This document shows, piece after piece, positions 35,174 through 44,195 of a stretch of DNA of 64,000 bases. The DNA lies in NCBI RefSeq assembly GCF_009905615.1, contig NZ_JAAAKW010000005.1, positions 248,001 to 312,000 on the forward strand, read 5' to 3'. Under the pieces are notes generated by a model. It made no database searches. It was not told the DNA's origin and worked only from the letters and a program-made list of their open reading frames with translations. The translations under genes were made by a program, and so were the position numbers. The stretch's first letter is position 1. Each line of letters starts with the position of its first letter. This DNA is from Pseudomonas sp. SLFW. Lineage in GTDB: Bacteria; Pseudomonadota; Gammaproteobacteria; Pseudomonadales; Pseudomonadaceae.

Positions 35174-35995
35174 ATGAAGTGGGAAATCTACGCGTTGCGT
35201 TATGGCATGCAGAACCGACAGGCCGGGGACAATTTCTTGCATGCCCCGGACCCCCATGACGCCGACATGCCCCTTGATTATTTCGTCTGGCTGTTGCGCG
35301 CCGAGGGGCGGGAGATTCTGGTGGACACCGGGTTCAGCATCGAGACCGCGCAGCAGCGCGCGGCCAAGGCGCCCAACGACCGCCGCACCCGGACTATCCT
35401 GCGCCCGGTGGGCGAGGCGTTGCGCGCCATGGATTGCGACCCGGCCTCGATTCGCGACGTGGTGATCACGCACCTGCATTACGACCACGCCGGGAACCTG
35501 AACCTGTTCCCCAACGCGCGCTTCCATTTGCAGGACCGTGAGATGCAATTCGCCACGGGCCGGCACATGTGCATGGGCTGCATGCGCGGTGCATTCGACG
35601 TCGAGGACGTCGTGACCATGGTCCGCGCCGTGTACGCCGAGCGGGTGGAATTTCACGGCGGCGACGCGACCATCGCCCCCGGCGTCAGCCTGCACCACGT
35701 CGGGGGTCATACCGATGGCCTGCAGGTGGTGCGGGTCGAAACGGCGCGTGGCCCGGTGGTGCTGGCCAGTGATGCCGCGCATTTCTACGGCAACCTGGAG
35801 CGCAAGGACCCGTTCCCGATCTACTTCGACCTGGGGGCCATGACCCAAGGCTGGCGCGTGGCGCGGGCGCTGGCAGGCGGTGATGACAGCCGGGTGATTC
35901 CGGGCCACGACCCGCAGGTGCGGTTGTCGTTTCCACCGTTGCCCGGTTCCGACGGGGAGACCGTGCAGCTGCACTTGCCGCCGCTGAAACCCTGA
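35174..35995 (+). CDS. Metallo-beta-lactamase-fold hydrolase (lactonase-like)
   Basis: The 273 residues carry the zinc motif HLHYDHAGN (H-x-H-x-D-H), then GGHTDGLQ, SDAAHF and a last His in PGHDP. The layout is that of AHL-lactonase-like enzymes: a single MBL domain and an N-terminal strand pair. In this operon a sugar-derived or hydroxy-acid lactone is a more likely substrate than a quorum signal. AAGGAG is well placed before the ATG. Confidence 0.9.
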   Translation: MKWEIYALRYGMQNRQAGDNFLHAPDPHDADMPLDYFVWLLRAEGREILVDTGFSIETAQQRAAKAPNDRRTRTILRPVGEALRAMDCDPASIRDVVITHLHYDHAGNLNLFPNARFHLQDREMQFATGRHMCMGCMRGAFDVEDVVTMVRAVYAERVEFHGGDATIAPGVSLHHVGGHTDGLQVVRVETARGPVVLASDAAHFYGNLERKDPFPIYFDLGAMTQGWRVARALAGGDDSRVIPGHDPQVRLSFPPLPGSDGETVQLHLPPLKP

Positions 35996-36048
35996 AGGCT
36001 GGCGCTGTAGGGCCTGAGTCCGAATCGACCATAAGAAGGATAAAAACC

Positions 36049-37353
36049 ATGACCACTCTGTCTGCCACGCTGGCCGCCGAGGACAACTCGGCGATGAAGT
36101 CGGCGGTGCGCAAGTTCTACCAGCGCATGGTGCCGCTGACCGTGCTAATGCTGCTGATCAACCAGATTGACCGCACGAACCTGGGTTTCGTCCAGGATGC
36201 ACTCAAGGCCGATCTTGGCGTCGGTGCGGCGGCGTTCGGCCTGGGCGCCGGGCTGTTTTTCATCGGCTACGCGCTGTTCGAAGTGCCGAGCAACCTCTAC
36301 CTGAAAAAGCTCGGCGCACGAGTGTGGCTGACACGGATCATGATTTCCTGGGGCCTGGTTACGCTGCTCATGGCGTTTACCCAGGGCGAGACCAGCTTCT
36401 ATGTGCTGCGTTTTCTGCTGGGGGCGATGGAGGCCGGGTTTTTTCCGGGGGTGATTTACTACTTCAGCGTCTGGCTGCCGGACGCCCATCGCGGGCGGGC
36501 CGTGGCAATTTTTCTCAGTGCGTCGGCGCTGGCCTACATCGTCACTGGCCCGGTCAGCGGCGCGCTGCTGGAGATGCACGGCTGGCTGAACCTGGCGGGC
36601 TGGCGCTGGATGTTTCTGATCGAAGGCGGCGTGTCGATCCTCATCGGGCTGGTGAGTATTTTGTGGCTGGTGTCGAACATCAAGGACGCCAAATGGCTGA
36701 GCGCGGAAGAGAAGGACGCCCTGCAAACGGCGGTCGATGCTGATGACGCGGCGCGGGTCACGGAACAGCAGCACCAGTCGCAGCTCAAGCTGCTGATGCA
36801 GCCCACGGTGCTGAAACTGTGCGCGATCTACTTCACCTCGACCATGACCGGCTACACCGTGACGTTCTGGCTTCCGGGGATTCTGCGTCAGATCGATGGC
36901 ATCAATAATTTCCAGGTGGGGCTGCTGTCGGCGGTGCCGTGGATCTTCGCGGTGATCGCGATGTACACCCTCGCCAAGCTCACCGATAACAAGGGCCATC
37001 GCAAGTTGCTGGTGGCCGGGGCCTTGCTGCTGATGGCGATCGGCATGCTGCTCGCCACCTTTGGCAGCCCGTGGTTTGCGCTGTTTGCGCTGACCATCGC
37101 GGCGGTCGGTTACAAGTCCTGTAACTCGGTGTTCTGGTCCATGACCGCAGTGTCGCTGGAGCCGAAAGCGCTGGCCGCAGGCATCGCGCTGATCAACTCA
37201 TTGGGCAACCTCGGTGGGTTTGCCGCGCCCGCCACGTTGGGCGCCATCAAGGAACAGACCGGTTCCATTCAGGGCGGCTTGCTGGGCCTGACGGCGTGCT
37301 CGTTGATCGGTCTGGCGCTGGTGCTTTCCCTGAAGACGCGCAAGGGCGTCTGA
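36049..37353 (+). CDS. MFS transporter, ACS type (second copy)
   Basis: The 434 residues show the same ACS pattern as the carrier at 33.8 kb: VLMLLINQIDRTNLGFVQDAL, FFIGYALFEVPSNLYLKKLGAR and LLGAMEAGFFPGVIYYFSVWLP. It differs enough in sequence to be a separate paralogue, not a recent copy. Two carriers of one family in one operon suggest import of two related acids or import and export. A strong terminator follows. Confidence 0.92.
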   Translation: MTTLSATLAAEDNSAMKSAVRKFYQRMVPLTVLMLLINQIDRTNLGFVQDALKADLGVGAAAFGLGAGLFFIGYALFEVPSNLYLKKLGARVWLTRIMISWGLVTLLMAFTQGETSFYVLRFLLGAMEAGFFPGVIYYFSVWLPDAHRGRAVAIFLSASALAYIVTGPVSGALLEMHGWLNLAGWRWMFLIEGGVSILIGLVSILWLVSNIKDAKWLSAEEKDALQTAVDADDAARVTEQQHQSQLKLLMQPTVLKLCAIYFTSTMTGYTVTFWLPGILRQIDGINNFQVGLLSAVPWIFAVIAMYTLAKLTDNKGHRKLLVAGALLLMAIGMLLATFGSPWFALFALTIAAVGYKSCNSVFWSMTAVSLEPKALAAGIALINSLGNLGGFAAPATLGAIKEQTGSIQGGLLGLTACSLIGLALVLSLKTRKGV

Positions 37354-37362
37354 CTGTTTTCC

Positions 37363-37399
37363 CGGCGCCGTCAGGTTCGAACCGGCGCCGATTTTTTTT
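37363..37399 (+). terminator. Rho-independent terminator/attenuator inside the operon
   Basis: An 8-bp stem (CGGCGCCG on both sides) with a 12-base spacer is followed by A and eight T residues. It ends 20 bases before the next start codon, leaving no room for a promoter, so the last gene depends on read-through or on a promoter inside the carrier gene. Confidence 0.8.
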
Positions 37400-37418
37400 A
37401 CATTCGTTGGAGATCGAT

Positions 37419-38312
37419 ATGCAAAACGCAGTAGCCGTCTATGGCTTGGGCAACATGGGGTTTTTGATTGCCGAGCGCATCGCCAAGGCGTTCCCGGTGA
37501 AAGTCGCCGATCTGGATCAGGGGCTGATCGCTCGCGCCGCCGAGCAGTTTTCCGCCGTGGCCATTGGTGGGCCGGAGACCCTGAGCGAGACGTCGGTGAT
37601 CGTCTTGTCGCTGCCCAGCCCGAGCATTTCCCAAGCCGTGGTCAAGCAGATCGCGCCGCACCTGAGCGCGGGCACCGTGGTGGTCGAAACCAGCACCGTC
37701 AACCCGGAAGACATGCACGCCTTGCAGCGCCTGCTCAAACCCCACGGTATTGAAGTGATCGACGCGTCGGTGCTGGCCGGTGTGGGGCAAATGGCGGCGG
37801 GCACGGCCTCGCTCGCCATCGGCGGTTCCGCTCAGGCGGTGGAAGCCGCGAAGCCGGTGCTGGATGCGATTGCCGACAAACAGATTTATTTCGGTGAGAC
37901 CGGGGCGGGCGCCGCCGCGAAGGTCATCAACAACGCCGTCGCCCACGCGGTGATGGTGGTGATTGCCGAAGCGGGTTCGATGGCCACGGCGGCGGGGGTC
38001 GATACGCAAAAACTGATCGCCATGCTGTCCGACGCGCAAATGGGCATCCAGCGCCCGCTGACCCACCGCTATGCCGAGCGCATCGTCGACGGCAATTACA
38101 ACGGCGGCATGCCACTGGATGCCGCGCGCAAAGACTCGGTCCTCGCCCTGCAACTGGCGCAAAACCTGGGCGTGCCGCTGTTCGCCATTCAGGGTTCACA
38201 TTCGGTTTACGAGATGGCCGCGAATGCCGGTTACGGGCGTGAAGACTACGCCGCCATCGCCAAGCTCTGGGCCGATTGGGGGCGTCCGGCGGTGCCGGGT
38301 TCGAAGGGCTAA
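37419..38312 (+). CDS. NAD(P)-dependent beta-hydroxyacid dehydrogenase
   Basis: The ATG at 37419 (TTGGAG upstream) gives 297 residues. The Rossmann start is VAVYGLGNMGFLIAERIA. The family boxes are DASVLAGVGQMAAGTASLAIGG (in place of D-x-P-V-x-G-G) and GAGAAAKVINNAVAHAVMVVIAEA with the catalytic Lys and Asn-Asn. The altered substrate loop suggests another substrate than 3-hydroxyisobutyrate. It ends the GntR-linked operon. Confidence 0.88.
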   Translation: MQNAVAVYGLGNMGFLIAERIAKAFPVKVADLDQGLIARAAEQFSAVAIGGPETLSETSVIVLSLPSPSISQAVVKQIAPHLSAGTVVVETSTVNPEDMHALQRLLKPHGIEVIDASVLAGVGQMAAGTASLAIGGSAQAVEAAKPVLDAIADKQIYFGETGAGAAAKVINNAVAHAVMVVIAEAGSMATAAGVDTQKLIAMLSDAQMGIQRPLTHRYAERIVDGNYNGGMPLDAARKDSVLALQLAQNLGVPLFAIQGSHSVYEMAANAGYGREDYAAIAKLWADWGRPAVPGSKG

Positions 38313-38380
38313 GCCCGATTTGCAAATGACATCTGTGGGATTCTGAGGTGTTCACACGTGTTCGGCACGCCACCAATCCC

Positions 38381-38469
38381 TGTGGGAGCGAATTCATTCG
38401 CGAAAGGATTTGGCAGGCAACACATGTGCGTCGGATGTACCATCTTCGTGAATGAATTCGCTCCCACAG
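38381..38469. repeat. REP element pair (BIME-like)
   Basis: Both arms are intact: TGTGGGAGCGAATTCATTCG and GAATGAATTCGCTCCCACAG, about 40 bases apart. It lies between the convergent dehydrogenase and peptidase genes. Its first 30 bases and the loop are very similar to the element at 31236. Confidence 0.9.
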
Positions 38470-38583
38470 GGTGATGTGAATTGCCAGGATTTCGTGACCG
38501 ACGCCATGCCTCTGTAGCGGCACGGCTTGCCGGCGGTGGCGCACTCAAGATCGCTGCCGCCGGCAAACAGGACGTTTACGGAA

Positions 38584-40323
38584 TCACAACTTCGGCAATT
38601 GCCCGATCCGTCCAAACATCTCGGTCACGATCTGTAAGTCCAACAAAAACTGCTCGGTGGTCTTGAACTCGCTGTCGGTGTGGCCGGTGTATTTGACGTC
38701 GGGGCGGGCGAGGCCGAATTGCACGCCGTTGGGCAGTTCATGGACCGAGGTCGCGCCCGCCGACGTGCCAAATGTATGCGCCATGTTCAGGTTTTCACTG
38801 GCCACGGTCAGCAGCGCTTTGACCCATTCACCTTCCGGATTGCGGTACATCGGCTCGGCAATCGACACGTCGAACGCCGGAGTGATGTGCGCTTTCTCGG
38901 TCCAGGCATCGAGCTTTTTACCGATCTCGGCCTTGAGGCTTTCCGGCGACTTGCCCTTCGGCACGCGCAGGTTGACCGCCAGTTTGAACGCTTTGTCGTC
39001 CTGCGCCACGTAGGTCAGCGAAGCCGTCAGCGGGCCCATGAAGGCATCCGAAAAACCAATGTCCAACTTCTCGCCCAGATAACCGAGCCCCCAGTTGTCC
39101 GTCGCATAACGGGCCGCGTCGGTGATCGCGTTGTGTTTGAGCGCGACCTTGCCGTCGAGGCTGTTGAGGAAACCCAGCATCCGCGCCACCGGATTCACAC
39201 CCGATTCCGGCTCGGAGGAATGCGCCGACACGCCGGTCACGGTCAGGCTGACACCCTTGCCCTCGACCTTGGCATTGATGTTGAAATTGCCGCCGTTGTG
39301 CTGCACGTAATCGATCCCGGCTTTTTGCAGGTCAGCCGCCAGCGCTTCGGGTGTGTCGGTGACGAAGGTGGCCACCGAACGCGACGGAATCTGGTTCGTC
39401 GCCATGCCGCCGGTCATCGACGTCACCTCGGCGCCTTGACCTTCAGCAGCACGGCGAGGAAAGGTCGCCATGACCGTCCCGTAACCTTTCTCGGTGATCA
39501 CCACCGGGTAGCTGCCGTCCAGCGCGAGGTTGTATTCCGGCACCGGGTTGCGCTCGAAATAATAGGGAATCGCGTCGCCTGCGGTTTCTTCCGTGGTGTC
39601 CACCAGCAGCTTGAACGTGCGGGCCAGCGGCAGCTTTTCTTCCTTGATAATCTTCATCGCGTACAGCGCCACGACGATGCCGTTCTTGTCGTCCTCGGTG
39701 CCCCGGCCGTACATGCGGTCGCCGATCAGCGTGACCTTGAACGGGTCGAGGTGCGTGCCGTCTTCCAGCACCCAGTTCTCCGGGGTCACCGGCACCACGT
39801 CGGCGTGGGCGTGAATCCCGACCACTTCCTTGCCCGCGCCTTCGAGGGAAATCTCGTAGACCCGGTTGTCGATGTTACGGAAGTTCAGGTGGAAGGATTC
39901 GGCGAGGCTTTTGATCTTCGCCGCGATCTCGATGAACGCCGGGTTCTCGTGCTGTGGCACGCCGTCCTGGCGAACGGTGGGGATTGCCACCAGCTCACGC
40001 AACGTCTCGGTCGCCGCCGCGCCGTATTTCACGCGGGCATAGAGGCCGAGCAGACGGTGAATTTCGTTCTGCTGTTCAGCGGTCAGAGGCTTGTTGGCGA
40101 GAAACCCAGTGATGGCGGGCGTGAGTGTGTCGGTTTTTGCGAGGTCGCTCTTGCCGACACGGTCGAGGAACTGCCTGAAGTCCTTGACCGATGCATCGTT
40201 GAATGAGGAGAGAATCGCAGTGCCCTGTTGGGCGGTGAGATTGGCAAATGCAGCAGGGCTGAATGACGAAAAACTTGCCAGCACCAACGTGGCCGCAGCC
40301 AGGTGCTTGAGGGAAACATTCAT
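38584..40323 (-). CDS. Exported M20-family metallopeptidase (dipeptidase-like)
   Basis: From ATG 40323 there are 579 residues (four more from 40335). The signal peptide ends SFSPAAFA. The M20 zinc sites appear as VVGIHAHADVVPV (His and Asp), GRGTEDDKNGIV (bridging Asp) and VDTTEETAGDAIPYYF (catalytic Glu-Glu), with a later Asp and His in the second half. A dimerisation domain follows in the middle. It should cut dipeptides in the periplasm. Relatives are Sapep/PepV-type dipeptidases, but this one is longer and exported. It stands alone, convergent to the GntR-linked operon. Confidence 0.9.
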   Translation of the reverse strand: MNVSLKHLAAATLVLASFSSFSPAAFANLTAQQGTAILSSFNDASVKDFRQFLDRVGKSDLAKTDTLTPAITGFLANKPLTAEQQNEIHRLLGLYARVKYGAAATETLRELVAIPTVRQDGVPQHENPAFIEIAAKIKSLAESFHLNFRNIDNRVYEISLEGAGKEVVGIHAHADVVPVTPENWVLEDGTHLDPFKVTLIGDRMYGRGTEDDKNGIVVALYAMKIIKEEKLPLARTFKLLVDTTEETAGDAIPYYFERNPVPEYNLALDGSYPVVITEKGYGTVMATFPRRAAEGQGAEVTSMTGGMATNQIPSRSVATFVTDTPEALAADLQKAGIDYVQHNGGNFNINAKVEGKGVSLTVTGVSAHSSEPESGVNPVARMLGFLNSLDGKVALKHNAITDAARYATDNWGLGYLGEKLDIGFSDAFMGPLTASLTYVAQDDKAFKLAVNLRVPKGKSPESLKAEIGKKLDAWTEKAHITPAFDVSIAEPMYRNPEGEWVKALLTVASENLNMAHTFGTSAGATSVHELPNGVQFGLARPDVKYTGHTDSEFKTTEQFLLDLQIVTEMFGRIGQLPKL

Positions 40324-40492
40324 GAGGTAAGGCATTCCTTTGCAGGCAGTCTTGAGAGATTCCTGATCGTTCGATCAGAACGGCCTGCACGCTAACATCG
40401 CGGGGCGGGAGGGGAAACCTTTGTTAAAGGATGTGTCGCGAGGACGAGGGGAAGTGGCGCAGATTTGAAAACCGAGTGCCAGTAGCGAACCC

Positions 40493-41404
40493 CTAAACGC
40501 CTTGCGGGGCCTCTTTGCCCATGACCTCCAGACAGGTTTGCCGGAACGCCAGTGCGATCCGTGTTTCGGTCTGCGCATTGAAGATCAATGACAGGCCGAT
40601 ATCCGGCCCCAGATTCGCATCGGTGAGGCCCAGGAAGTGCGCACCGTCCACGCTTCGTCGCCCATGAAGAGAAGGCACCAGCGCTACGCCCAGTCCTGCG
40701 GCGACCAGGCTGATCGTCGCTTGAATCTGAGTGGTTTCCTGCACGACCCTCGGCAGAAATCCTGCTGCCTGGCAGGCGCTGCTCACGGCGTAATGCAAGC
40801 CGGTCGCCTCTTCCCGGGAATACGAAACAAACGCGGCATCACGCAGTTCAGCCAACGCCACCTGATCTTGAGACGCGAGCCGGTGGTTGGCGGGGACCAC
40901 GGCGATCAGGCGATCGGCTTCCAGCAATTCACTGGACACGTGGTAACGGTCGATGATCGGCGACCGGACCAGACCGATGTCGAGCACGCCACGTTCCACT
41001 TCTTCGACGATGCGATTGGACGGGTAGTCCCGCAGCACCAACTCGACGCCGGGGTAGCGCTCGCGGAAGTCTGGAAGAATGCGCGGGATGAGCGACAGGG
41101 TTGCTGAACCCACGCACCCGACGGTGAGCAGTCCGCGTACCCCGTCCACCGTTTCGCGGGCGTGTCGCTGAGCCTGATCGAGATGAAACAGCGCCTTGCG
41201 CACGTCCTCCAGCGCCGCGACGCCCGCTTCGGTCAGCCTGACGTGTCGGGTCGAGCGCTCGAACAGCGCGGTGCCAAAGCTTTCTTCCAGCTTGCGGATG
41301 GCCACGGAGAGCGGTGGTTGAGAGATGTGCAGCAGCTCGGCGGCCCTGCGGAAATTAAGGGTTTCTGCGAGCACAACAAACTGACGCAGCTGACGGATAT
41401 CCAT
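40493..41404 (-). CDS. LysR-family regulator of the acyl-CoA operon
   Basis: The 303 residues start with a typical MDIRQLRQFVVLAETLNFRR helix-turn-helix, PPLSVAIRKLEESFGTALFERSTRHVRLT and an effector domain with VLDIGLVRSPI. It belongs to the BenM/CatR-like size class. The start faces the MaoC-fold gene at 41509 across 104 bases that carry a TTGATA-N9-TATCAA dyad, so regulation of the acyl-CoA operon is likely. Confidence 0.92.
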   Translation of the reverse strand: MDIRQLRQFVVLAETLNFRRAAELLHISQPPLSVAIRKLEESFGTALFERSTRHVRLTEAGVAALEDVRKALFHLDQAQRHARETVDGVRGLLTVGCVGSATLSLIPRILPDFRERYPGVELVLRDYPSNRIVEEVERGVLDIGLVRSPIIDRYHVSSELLEADRLIAVVPANHRLASQDQVALAELRDAAFVSYSREEATGLHYAVSSACQAAGFLPRVVQETTQIQATISLVAAGLGVALVPSLHGRRSVDGAHFLGLTDANLGPDIGLSLIFNAQTETRIALAFRQTCLEVMGKEAPQGV

Positions 41405-41405
41405 A

Positions 41406-41426
41406 TTGATACCGATTCACTATCAA
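41406..41426. promoter_or_regulatory. Dyad TTGATA-N9-TATCAA, probable LysR operator
   Basis: A perfect 6-bp inverted repeat spaced by nine bases is placed two bases before the LysR start and about 83 bases before the divergent operon. It contains T-N11-A. Confidence 0.5.
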
Positions 41427-41508
41427 TTGACTGGAAAACAATATTAGAAAAGGAAAGGGTGCATCGCTAGTCTCGTTTCTCAATAAAAACGACATCGAGA
41501 CGCCACTC

Positions 41509-41973
41509 ATGCATGACGACATACCGTTGCTTGGCCAAGGTCCGTTCTGGCAGGAACTGGACAAGGGCCAACGTTTCCGAACCTTCCGCCGCACGCTGAC
41601 CGAAGCCGATCTGGTGCATTTCATCGGCGTCACCGGCCAGACCGAAGTGATTTTCATCGACGCCGAATACCCCGGCGCCATCAAAGGCGGGCGGCCGGTT
41701 CCCTCTGCGCTGACCTACAGCCTGATCGAAGGCATCCTCATGCAGACGCTGTTGCAGAACGTCGGCCTGGCCCTGCTGGAAGTCCAACAAGTGATCAAGG
41801 CACCAGTGTTGGTGGGCGACAGCGTGCATGCCGTGGTGGAAATCACTGATATTCGCCCGACGTCCAAATCACAACGGGCAGTGGTCACGCAGCAGGTCAC
41901 GGTGATCAACCAGCATGCCGTGGTGGTGATGGAGTATTCGGTCAAGCGTTTGCTGGCCGGTCGCCCGGACTGA
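41509..41973 (+). CDS. MaoC/hotdog-fold protein
   Basis: The 154 residues look like one MaoC hotdog domain: FRRTLTEADLVHFIGVTGQTEVIFIDAEY, a central helix ALTYSLIEGILMQTL, and the strands VLVGDSVHAVVEITDIRPTSKS and QQVTVINQHAVVVMEYSV. In MaoC hydratases the segment is G-D-x-N-P-x-H-x-D; here it is G-Q-T-E-V-I-F-I-D, so the catalytic Asp and His are missing. It may be a binding or thioesterase-like member rather than a hydratase. It is the first gene of the acyl-CoA operon. Confidence 0.82.
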   Translation: MHDDIPLLGQGPFWQELDKGQRFRTFRRTLTEADLVHFIGVTGQTEVIFIDAEYPGAIKGGRPVPSALTYSLIEGILMQTLLQNVGLALLEVQQVIKAPVLVGDSVHAVVEITDIRPTSKSQRAVVTQQVTVINQHAVVVMEYSVKRLLAGRPD

Positions 41974-41983
41974 GGAATCAGCG

Positions 41984-43126
41984 ATGCTCGAACCTTTGGA
42001 TTTTTGCGCCGAACCTTCCGTTCACGAGCCGCTGCGGCAAGACGTGCGGCGTTTTTTGCTGGACCGCATGGCGGCGTACCCGACCGATCTGCGCGCTCGC
42101 ACATGGCAGGGCTTCGATGCCGATTTCAGTCGCGCACTGGCCGCCCGAGGCTGGGTGGGGCTGACGCTGCCCAACGCCTACGGCGGTGCAGAACTGGATG
42201 CCTTCGCGCGCTTCGTCGTGGTCGAAGAATTGTTGTGCGCGGGTGCGCCGGTCGCCGCTCATTGGATCGCCGACCGCCAGAGCGGACCGTTGATCGTGCG
42301 CTACGGGACCGAGGCGCAGAAAGCGTTTTACCTGCCGCGCATCTGCCAGGGACAGGCGTTCTTCTGTATCGGGATGAGCGAGCCTGGGGCCGGGTCCGAC
42401 CTCGCCAGCGTGCGCAGCCGTGCCCAGCCGGATGGCGAGGGTTGGCGGCTCAACGGGCAGAAGATCTGGACCACCTACGCCCAGCACAGCGATTTCATGA
42501 TCGCCCTGGTGCGCACCTCTGGAACGCCTGAGGATCGCCATCGGGGATTGTCCCAAGTGGTCATTGACTTGACGTTGCCCGGCATCGATATCCGACCGAT
42601 TCGTGACCTCACGGGCAGTTCGCACTTCGCCGAAGTGTTCTTCAACGATGTACATCTGTCGGCCGACGCGTTGATCGGGGCCGAAGGGCAGGGTTGGGAG
42701 CAAGTGACGGCGGAACTCGCATTCGAGCGCAGCGGGCCGGAGCGGCTGTATTCCAGTCTGGTGTTGCTGGACGCGTGGCTGGCCTGGCTGCGGGAGCGGG
42801 GCAGGCGAGAAGACGCGGTTTTATTGGGGCGTTTTGTCGCCGAACTCACGACCCTGCGGGGTTTGTCTCTGGCGGTCACCGGGCGTCTCGCGGCGGGGCA
42901 CAGCCCGGTGATCGAGGCCGCGCTGGTCAAGGACTTAGGCACCAGCTTCGAACAGTCGGTGCCGCTGTTGATTGCCGACGCCATCGGTGCCGACACCCAA
43001 CCCCCACCCGCGTTGCTCAGACGCACGCTGGATTACTTATGCCAGGTGGCTCCCGCGTTTTCACTGCGCGGCGGCACTCGGGAAATCTTGCGCGGCGTGA
43101 TCGCGCGCGGCCTGGATTTGCGTTAG
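41984..43126 (+). CDS. Acyl-CoA dehydrogenase-like flavoprotein, large partner
   Basis: The 380 residues have the three ACAD parts: N-terminal helices, the beta-domain with CIGMSEPGAGSDLASVRSRA and LNGQKIWTTYAQHSDFMI, and C-terminal helices. Near the end the usual Y-E-G-T box reads FSLRGGTREILRGVIARG, so the common catalytic Glu is not at its standard place. It is followed nine bases later by a shorter ACAD gene. Adjacent pairs of this kind in other bacteria form alpha2beta2 enzymes. It oxidises an acyl-CoA at alpha-beta; which one is unknown. Confidence 0.9.
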   Translation: MLEPLDFCAEPSVHEPLRQDVRRFLLDRMAAYPTDLRARTWQGFDADFSRALAARGWVGLTLPNAYGGAELDAFARFVVVEELLCAGAPVAAHWIADRQSGPLIVRYGTEAQKAFYLPRICQGQAFFCIGMSEPGAGSDLASVRSRAQPDGEGWRLNGQKIWTTYAQHSDFMIALVRTSGTPEDRHRGLSQVVIDLTLPGIDIRPIRDLTGSSHFAEVFFNDVHLSADALIGAEGQGWEQVTAELAFERSGPERLYSSLVLLDAWLAWLRERGRREDAVLLGRFVAELTTLRGLSLAVTGRLAAGHSPVIEAALVKDLGTSFEQSVPLLIADAIGADTQPPPALLRRTLDYLCQVAPAFSLRGGTREILRGVIARGLDLR

Positions 43127-43135
43127 GAGCCTGAC

Positions 43136-44125
43136 ATGAGTATCGATCGTTTTATCACCGATACCTTCGGCGAGTGGCTGGAGGCAACGTTCGACGGCCA
43201 GCGGGTACGAGGCATCGAGCAGGGGCAGGGCACTGAAGCCGGTTGGCAAGCGGTGCTCGACAGCGGCTTTGCCGACTTGATGGTCGCTGAATCCCAGGGC
43301 GGCGCGGGTGCCGGGCTGGAAACCGTCGCCGAAGTCCTGCAGACCTGCGGCCAGTGTGCCTTGCCGTTGCCCCTGCCCACCACGATGTGGGTGCGGGCGG
43401 CCTTGGCCGAGGAAGGGCATGACCTGCCAATGGGCGGCATTGCATTGGCCCGAGGGTATCGCCAAGGGCAATCCGTCAGCTGTCCCAATGTCGCCTTCGG
43501 TGACACGGCGGAATCGGCGCTGGTGCTGCTGGACGATGGCGCATGGGTGTTGCCGATCACGGATGCCGAGCGCTCCGGCTCGGGGCTCAGCGTCGACCTG
43601 CTGTGGACCTCATTCCCGACCGACGCCCGGAAGCTGGGAGGCGGGCATGACTGGGAGGCCATGGGGGCCGTGATCTTTGCTGCGTTGATCGCCGGTGCGG
43701 CCAGCCGTGTCCTGAAACTGTCCTTGGCGTACGCCGCTGAACGCACTCAATTCGGCAAGCCCATCGGGCGATTCCAGGCCGTTCAACAGCAGCTGTCGGT
43801 GCTGGCCGAGGAAGTGTATGCCGCGCGGATGGCCGTGCAGTTGGCTCTGCGGGGCAGCGGGTTGGCGGTCGATCCTGACCTGGCGGCGCTGGCCAAGGCG
43901 CGGGCGAGCCAGGCGGTGGTGACCCTTGGCGGGATCGGTCACATGGTCCACGGCGCCATCGGCATCACCGAAGAGTACGACCTGCAACTGTACACGCGAC
44001 GCCTGCATGACTGGCGCCTGCAATTCGGCAGCGAGCGCTATTGGCAACAGCGTTTGGGGCAGCGCCTGCTCGACAGCGACCTGTCGATGCTCGACTTCAT
44101 GCGCGCACTGACCGGGACCGGCTGA
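43136..44125 (+). CDS. Acyl-CoA dehydrogenase-like protein, small partner
   Basis: The 329 residues are shorter than a normal ACAD (about 380). The N-terminal and middle regions are reduced, without the SEPGAGSD or W-I-T/W-T-T boxes. The C-terminal helices are kept: AAERTQFGKPIGRFQAVQQQLSVLAEEV and GGIGHMVHGAIGITEEYDLQLYTRR. This is typical for the beta partner of heteromeric ACADs. It probably works with the gene before it. Confidence 0.88.
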   Translation: MSIDRFITDTFGEWLEATFDGQRVRGIEQGQGTEAGWQAVLDSGFADLMVAESQGGAGAGLETVAEVLQTCGQCALPLPLPTTMWVRAALAEEGHDLPMGGIALARGYRQGQSVSCPNVAFGDTAESALVLLDDGAWVLPITDAERSGSGLSVDLLWTSFPTDARKLGGGHDWEAMGAVIFAALIAGAASRVLKLSLAYAAERTQFGKPIGRFQAVQQQLSVLAEEVYAARMAVQLALRGSGLAVDPDLAALAKARASQAVVTLGGIGHMVHGAIGITEEYDLQLYTRRLHDWRLQFGSERYWQQRLGQRLLDSDLSMLDFMRALTGTG

Positions 44126-44195
44126 CTATCTCGGTGCGCCGCTGCATCCGCTTTATGAAAGACGCCTGATAACAATCACAATTGAGGCTCATCAC

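Noticed and set aside
35174..35995. MBL-fold protein as a dedicated quorum-quenching AHL lactonase
   Set aside because: The motif fits the fold, but the operon is catabolic and no AHL-related gene is seen, so the narrower claim is not supported.
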